Of a stretch of DNA of 56,595 nt, positions 52,599 to 56,595 are shown one piece after another. The notes under the pieces are model-generated. The model worked only from the letters and a program-made list of their open reading frames with translations. It searched no databases and had not been told where the DNA came from. Within the stretch, counting starts at the first letter, position 1, and each line of letters opens with the position of its first letter. The stretch is taken from positions 1 to 56,595 of the forward strand of contig JAIXRH010000065.1 of the NCBI GenBank assembly GCA_027485285.1, read 5' to 3'. The DNA is from Comamonadaceae bacterium. GTDB taxonomy: Bacteria > Pseudomonadota > Gammaproteobacteria > Burkholderiales > Burkholderiaceae_C. A program made the position numbers and the translations under genes.

Positions 52599-53864
52599 AT
52601 GGCCGATAAAAAAAGCACTTCTGGCGAAAAAACGCTCTATTGCACCTTTTGCGGTAAGAGCCAGCACGAAGTCAAAAAACTCATTGCGGGCCCTTCGGTC
52701 TTCATTTGCGACGAATGCATTGACTTGTGCAATGAAATCATCCGTGACGAGTTGCCGGGCCTAGAAGCCACCAAAGAAAAGGGCAGTGACCTGCCCACGC
52801 CTTACGAGATCAAAGCCAACCTCGACAACTATGTGATTGGCCAAGAACTGGCCAAGCGCACCTTGGCGGTGGCGGTGTACAACCACTACAAGCGTTTGAA
52901 GCACAAAGAATCGTCTAAGAAAGACGATGTTGAGCTGACCAAAAGCAACATCTTGCTGATTGGCCCCACAGGCTCAGGCAAAACCTTGCTGGCGCAAACC
53001 TTGGCGCGCATGTTGAATGTGCCTTTCGTCATGGCGGATGCCACCACTTTGACCGAAGCCGGTTATGTGGGTGAGGACGTTGAGAACATCATTCAAAAGC
53101 TGTTGCAAACCTGCGATTACGACGTGGAACGCGCGCAGCGCGGCATCGTCTACATCGACGAGATCGATAAGATTTCGCGCAAGTCCGACAACCCCTCCAT
53201 CACGCGTGATGTGTCGGGCGAGGGCGTGCAACAAGCCTTGTTGAAGCTGATCGAAGGCACCATGGCCAGCATCCCGCCTCAGGGTGGCCGCAAGCACCCC
53301 AACCAAGACTTTTTGCAAATCGACACGACCAACATCTTGTTCATTTGTGGTGGTGCGTTTGCCGGGCTGGAAAAAGTCATTGAAAACCGAACCGAAGCTT
53401 CTGGCATTGGCTTTGGCGCCACGGTCAAGAGCAAAGAGTCGCGCAGCTTGACCGAAGTGTTTGGCGAAGTGGAGCCACAAGACATCATCAAGTTCGGCTT
53501 GATTCCCGAGCTGGTGGGCCGCATGCCTGTCATTGCTGCCTTGGCAGAGCTGACTGAAGACGCCTTGGTGCAAATCTTGACTGAGCCAAAGAACGCTTTG
53601 GTCAAGCAATACAGCAAGCTGCTCGCCATGGAAGGCGCTGAACTGGAAATTCGCCCAGCCGCCCTGCGTGCCATCGCCAAAAAAGCTTTGGCGCGCAAAA
53701 CCGGCGCGCGTGGTTTACGCTCTATCCTTGAGCAATCTTTGATCGACACCATGTATGAATTGCCCAATTCTTCCAATGTCGAAAAGGTGGTGGTTGAAGA
53801 GGCCACCATTGAAGATAACAAGCCGCCTTTGCTGGTGTACCGAGAAGCTGCTAAGAAAGCTTAA
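52599..53864 (+). CDS. clpX: ClpX, ATPase subunit of Clp protease
   Basis: 421 residues. The N-terminal zinc-binding domain has CTFCGK and CDECIDLC. The AAA+ module has Walker A GPTGSGKT (122-129), Walker [11 protein letters not shown] and the pore and ClpP-binding loops ([22 protein letters not shown]). It unfolds substrates and feeds them to ClpP. The 42-base gap after clpP is CA-rich and contains no purine-rich ribosome site, unlike clpP and tig. Confidence 0.98.
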   Translation: MADKKSTSGEKTLYCTFCGKSQHEVKKLIAGPSVFICDECIDLCNEIIRDELPGLEATKEKGSDLPTPYEIKANLDNYVIGQELAKRTLAVAVYNHYKRLKHKESSKKDDVELTKSNILLIGPTGSGKTLLAQTLARMLNVPFVMADATTLTEAGYVGEDVENIIQKLLQTCDYDVERAQRGIVYIDEIDKISRKSDNPSITRDVSGEGVQQALLKLIEGTMASIPPQGGRKHPNQDFLQIDTTNILFICGGAFAGLEKVIENRTEASGIGFGATVKSKESRSLTEVFGEVEPQDIIKFGLIPELVGRMPVIAALAELTEDALVQILTEPKNALVKQYSKLLAMEGAELEIRPAALRAIAKKALARKTGARGLRSILEQSLIDTMYELPNSSNVEKVVVEEATIEDNKPPLLVYREAAKKA

Positions 53865-53876
53865 ACATTCATCTCG

Positions 53877-53906
53877 GGGACGGCGCCTAGTGCCCGTCCC
53901 TTTTTT
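53877..53906 (+). terminator. Terminator between clpX and lon
   Basis: GGGACGG and CCGTCCC pair in a 7-bp stem with a partly paired loop, followed by six T. It lies 12 bases after the clpX stop and about 16 bases before the lon ATG, so lon may depend on read-through or a nearby promoter. Confidence 0.85.
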
Positions 53907-53921
53907 ACTGGAAGGCTGACC

Positions 53922-56339
53922 ATGTCTGGACAACCCCCGCTGCCCGCTATCCCTCTTGAACTGCCGCTGTTGCCTTTGCGTGACGTGGTGGTGTTTCCGC
54001 ACATGGTCATCCCCTTGTTTGTGGGCCGTCCCAAGAGCATCAAAGCCCTCGAGTCCGCCATGGCTGCTGAGCGCCGCATCATGTTAGTGGCGCAAAAGGC
54101 AGCTGCCAAAGACGAGCCCTCTGTGGCCGACATGTTTGGCGTGGGCTGCGTGTCCACCATTTTGCAAATGTTGAAGCTGCCCGACGGCACCGTGAAGGTG
54201 TTGGTCGAAGGCCAGCAACGCGCCAAAGTGGACGGCATTGAAGACGGTGAATCACACTTCACCGCCCATGTCACGCCCATCGAAGTGCAGCCTGCGGAGA
54301 CGGGCAGCGAAGTCGAGGCCTTGCGCCGCGCGGTGATGCAGCAGTTTGACCAATACGTCAAGCTGAATAAAAAAATTCCACCCGAAATCTTGACGTCGAT
54401 CGCCAGCATTGACGACGCGGGCCGTTTGGCCGACACGATTGCGGCGCACTTGCCTTTGAAGCTCGAGAGCAAGCAAGTGGTGCTTGATTTGTCGCCTGTG
54501 CGCGAGCGCTTGTCCAACTTGTTTGAGCAAATTGAACGTGAAGTTGAAATTCTCAACGTCGACAAAAAAATCCGTGGCCGCGTCAAGCGCCAAATGGAGA
54601 AAAACCAGCGCGACTTCTACCTGAACGAACAGGTCAAAGCCATCCAGAAAGAACTGGGCGAAGGTGAAGAGGGCGCGGACATCGAAGAGATCGAGAAAAA
54701 GATCAAGGCTGCCCGCATGCCCCAAGAGGCACGCAAGAAGGCCGAGTCTGAGTTGAAGAAGCTCAAGCTCATGTCCCCCATGTCAGCCGAAGCCACCGTG
54801 GTGCGCAACTTCCTTGACGTGCTGGTGGGTTTGCCTTGGAACAAAAAAACCAAAATCAAACACGACCTTGGCAATGCCGAAGACGTGTTGAACGAAGACC
54901 ATTACGGCCTCGACAAAGTCAAAGACCGCATCTTGGAATACCTTGCTGTGCAACAGCGCGTTGATAAGGTGAAGGCGCCCATTCTGTGTTTGGTTGGCCC
55001 ACCTGGCGTGGGTAAAACCTCGCTCGGTCAATCCATCGCCAAAGCCACAGGCCGCAAATATGTGCGTATGGCCTTGGGCGGTATGCGTGACGAGGCAGAG
55101 ATCCGTGGCCATCGCCGCACTTACATCGGCGCGATGCCAGGCAAGGTGCTGCAAAGCCTGACCAAGGTTGGCACACGCAATCCCTTGTTCTTGCTCGATG
55201 AAATTGACAAGTTGGGCATGGACTCGCGTGGCGATCCATCCAGCGCCTTGCTCGAGGTGCTAGACCCTGAGCAAAACAACAAGTTTGCAGACCACTACGT
55301 GGAAGTCGATTACGACTTGAGCGACGTGATGTTTGTGGCCACGTCTAACTCGATGAACATCCCGCCAGCCTTGCTGGACCGCATGGAAGTGATTCGTTTG
55401 TCGGGTTACACCGAAGATGAAAAAACGCACATCGCCATCAAGTATTTGCTGCCTAAGCAAATGAAAAACAATGGTGTCAAAGCCGAAGAGTTGTCGATGG
55501 ACGAATCCGCGGTACGCGACATCGTGCGCTACTACACGCGCGAAGCGGGCGTTCGTTCGTTAGAGCGTGAAATTTCCAAAATTTGCCGCAAGGTGGTCAA
55601 GGCTTTGTTGCTCAAACAAATGACGCCACAAGTCAAAGTGACGGCAGACAACCTGCCCGACTTCTTAGGGGTGCGCAAGTACACCTATGGCCGTGCAGAA
55701 GCCGAGAACCAAGTGGGCCAAGTGGTCGGCTTGGCGTGGACCGAAGTGGGCGGGGACTTGCTGACCATCGAAGCCGCCATCATGATCGGCAAAGGCACCA
55801 TCACCCGCACAGGTTCGCTGGGCGATGTGATGAAAGAGTCGGTGGAAGCTGCGCGCACGGTGGTGCGCAGCCGTGCGCGTCGATTGGGCATCTCAGAAGA
55901 GTTGCTGGAAAAGCGCGACATCCACATTCACGTGCCTGACGGCGCCACACCCAAAGACGGGCCCAGCGCGGGCGCTGCCATGACCACTGCGCTGGTGTCT
56001 GCCCTGAGCGGTATTCCTGTGCGTGCAGATGTGGCCATGACGGGTGAGATCACCTTGCGTGGTGAAGTCACGGCGATTGGCGGCTTGAAAGAAAAGCTGT
56101 TGGCGGCTTTACGTGGCGGCATCAAGACGGTGTTGATCCCTGAAGAAAACGTCAAAGACCTGCAAGAGATTCCTGAAAACGTGAAGAACGGTTTAGAAAT
56201 CGTGCCAGTACGTTGGATCGACAAAGTGCTGGAGATCGCCCTAGAAAAAATGCCCACCCCATTGCCTGACGAAGTGCCAGCCCTCGCGGCTGTGCCTGCC
56301 GTTGACGCAGTGGCAAAGGGCGATGCTTTAAAGCACTGA
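53922..56339 (+). CDS. lon: ATP-dependent protease Lon
   Basis: 805 residues, LonA type. An N-terminal substrate-binding domain (about 10-205), a coiled-coil region (about 210-300), AAA+ with Walker A GPPGVGKTS, and a C-terminal serine-lysine protease domain with Ser682 in DGPSAGAAM and Lys725 in LKEKLLAAL. The spacing of 43 equals that of E. coli Lon. It degrades misfolded and regulatory proteins. A GGAAGG ribosome site precedes the ATG. It is downstream of clpX, with a terminator between. The tail after residue 775 is Ala-rich and variable. Confidence 0.98.
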   Translation: MSGQPPLPAIPLELPLLPLRDVVVFPHMVIPLFVGRPKSIKALESAMAAERRIMLVAQKAAAKDEPSVADMFGVGCVSTILQMLKLPDGTVKVLVEGQQRAKVDGIEDGESHFTAHVTPIEVQPAETGSEVEALRRAVMQQFDQYVKLNKKIPPEILTSIASIDDAGRLADTIAAHLPLKLESKQVVLDLSPVRERLSNLFEQIEREVEILNVDKKIRGRVKRQMEKNQRDFYLNEQVKAIQKELGEGEEGADIEEIEKKIKAARMPQEARKKAESELKKLKLMSPMSAEATVVRNFLDVLVGLPWNKKTKIKHDLGNAEDVLNEDHYGLDKVKDRILEYLAVQQRVDKVKAPILCLVGPPGVGKTSLGQSIAKATGRKYVRMALGGMRDEAEIRGHRRTYIGAMPGKVLQSLTKVGTRNPLFLLDEIDKLGMDSRGDPSSALLEVLDPEQNNKFADHYVEVDYDLSDVMFVATSNSMNIPPALLDRMEVIRLSGYTEDEKTHIAIKYLLPKQMKNNGVKAEELSMDESAVRDIVRYYTREAGVRSLEREISKICRKVVKALLLKQMTPQVKVTADNLPDFLGVRKYTYGRAEAENQVGQVVGLAWTEVGGDLLTIEAAIMIGKGTITRTGSLGDVMKESVEAARTVVRSRARRLGISEELLEKRDIHIHVPDGATPKDGPSAGAAMTTALVSALSGIPVRADVAMTGEITLRGEVTAIGGLKEKLLAALRGGIKTVLIPEENVKDLQEIPENVKNGLEIVPVRWIDKVLEIALEKMPTPLPDEVPALAAVPAVDAVAKGDALKH

Positions 56340-56345
56340 GATTTT

Positions 56346-56383
56346 TCTAGCGCGCGGCAGCCCAAGGCTAAAAGTGCGCTAGA
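56346..56383. promoter_or_regulatory. Inverted repeat before tRNA-Gly, possible promoter region
   Basis: TCTAGCGC (56346-56353) and GCGCTAGA (56376-56383) are exact 8-base inverted arms separated by 22 bases. The right arm overlaps TAGAAT (56380-56385), a possible -10 for tRNA-Gly at 56397. No U-run follows, so it is not a usual terminator of lon. Confidence 0.35.
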
Positions 56384-56396
56384 ATATGCGTCTCAT

Positions 56397-56472
56397 GCGG
56401 GAATAGCTCAGTTGGTAGAGCGCAACCTTGCCAAGGTTGAGGTCGCGAGTTCGAATCTCGTTTCCCGCTCCA
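56397..56472 (+). tRNA. tRNA-Gly (anticodon GCC)
   Basis: Acceptor arms GCGGGAA and TTCCCGC pair, with discriminator T and encoded CCA (56470-56472). The anticodon stem CAACC/GGTTG carries loop TTGCCAA with GCC at 56430-56432. 76 bases, standard cloverleaf. Confidence 0.98.
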
Positions 56473-56481
56473 AATTCGATC

Positions 56482-56508
56482 AGGGAAGCACACCATGCTT
56501 CCCTTTTT
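56482..56508 (+). terminator. Hairpin with T-run between tRNA-Gly and tRNA-Cys
   Basis: AGGGAAGCA and TGCTTCCCT form a perfect 9-bp stem with loop CACCA, followed by five T in total. It lies 10 bases after the tRNA-Gly end and 14 bases before tRNA-Cys. Confidence 0.75.
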
Positions 56509-56521
56509 CGTCAAAGTGAAT

Positions 56522-56595
56522 GGCGCGATAGCAAAGCGGTTATGCACCGGATTGCAAATCCGTTTAGCCCAGTTCGACTCTGGGTCGCGCCTCCA
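56522..56595 (+). tRNA. tRNA-Cys (anticodon GCA)
   Basis: Acceptor arms GGCGCGA and TCGCGCC pair, with discriminator T and encoded CCA. The anticodon loop TTGCAAA gives GCA. 74 bases, ending exactly at the last base of the window. Confidence 0.97.

Overview
This window is a stretch of mostly core chromosome from a betaproteobacterium, most likely a member of the Comamonadaceae (Limnohabitans/Rhodoferax-like). The assignment is an inference from gene order and protein character: a glyA-nrdR-minor pilin-ribD-ribE-ribBX-ribH-nusB run, the hpnCDE squalene genes, tig-clpP-clpX-lon with flanking tRNAs, and moderately high GC. I see no insertion sequence, prophage, CRISPR array or rRNA operon.

Layout. 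Positions 1-2912 (+): the end of a probable DUF4124 protein, then the nitrogen two-component pair ntrB-ntrC. 2913-5011 (-): thyA-folA-xth. 5101-6578 (+): a promoter, a RodZ-like HTH membrane protein and a bactofilin. 6625-11171: a DUF2069 membrane protein (-), then a YihY membrane protein, a CBS protein, chorismate synthase aroC and an MFS transporter (+). 11185-25894 (-): a co-directional run of nearly 15 kb. In transcription order it holds a lytic transglycosylase, glyA, nrdR, the minor pilin genes fimT-pilV-pilW-pilX-pilE (pilX frameshifted, no pilY1), ribD-ribE-ribBX-ribH, nusB, an aminotransferase, ybgC-tolQ-tolR-tolA and an acyltransferase. Many junctions are 4-base stop/start overlaps.

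25972-28737 (+): a large DUF349 protein with an RG-rich tail. 28734-31389 (-): a TPR protein, two cyclophilins and lpxH. 31491-36864 (+): cysS, a DNA glycosylase, accA, tilS, lysC and tRNA-Ser. 36905-37654 is the only sizeable gap; it is lower in GC and holds at most one 56-residue membrane ORF. 37655-38491 (-): aroE. 38699-41380 (+): a second morphogenesis locus, bactofilin - M23 peptidase - bactofilin - HTH membrane protein. 41381-43195: divergent hemH and a HAD hydrolase. 43136-46114 (-): hpnC-hpnD-hpnE for squalene. 46198-50413 (+): an RND adaptor and pump behind a TetR-like operator. 50467-56595 (+): tRNA-Leu, tig, clpP, clpX, lon, tRNA-Gly and tRNA-Cys.

The least explained content is the pair of bactofilin loci about 34 kb apart. 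Each carries a homologous single-pass protein with a RodZ-like cytoplasmic HTH, and one also encodes a LytM-type endopeptidase. Together they look like a cytoskeleton - membrane adaptor - wall hydrolase module. The adaptor role is my inference.
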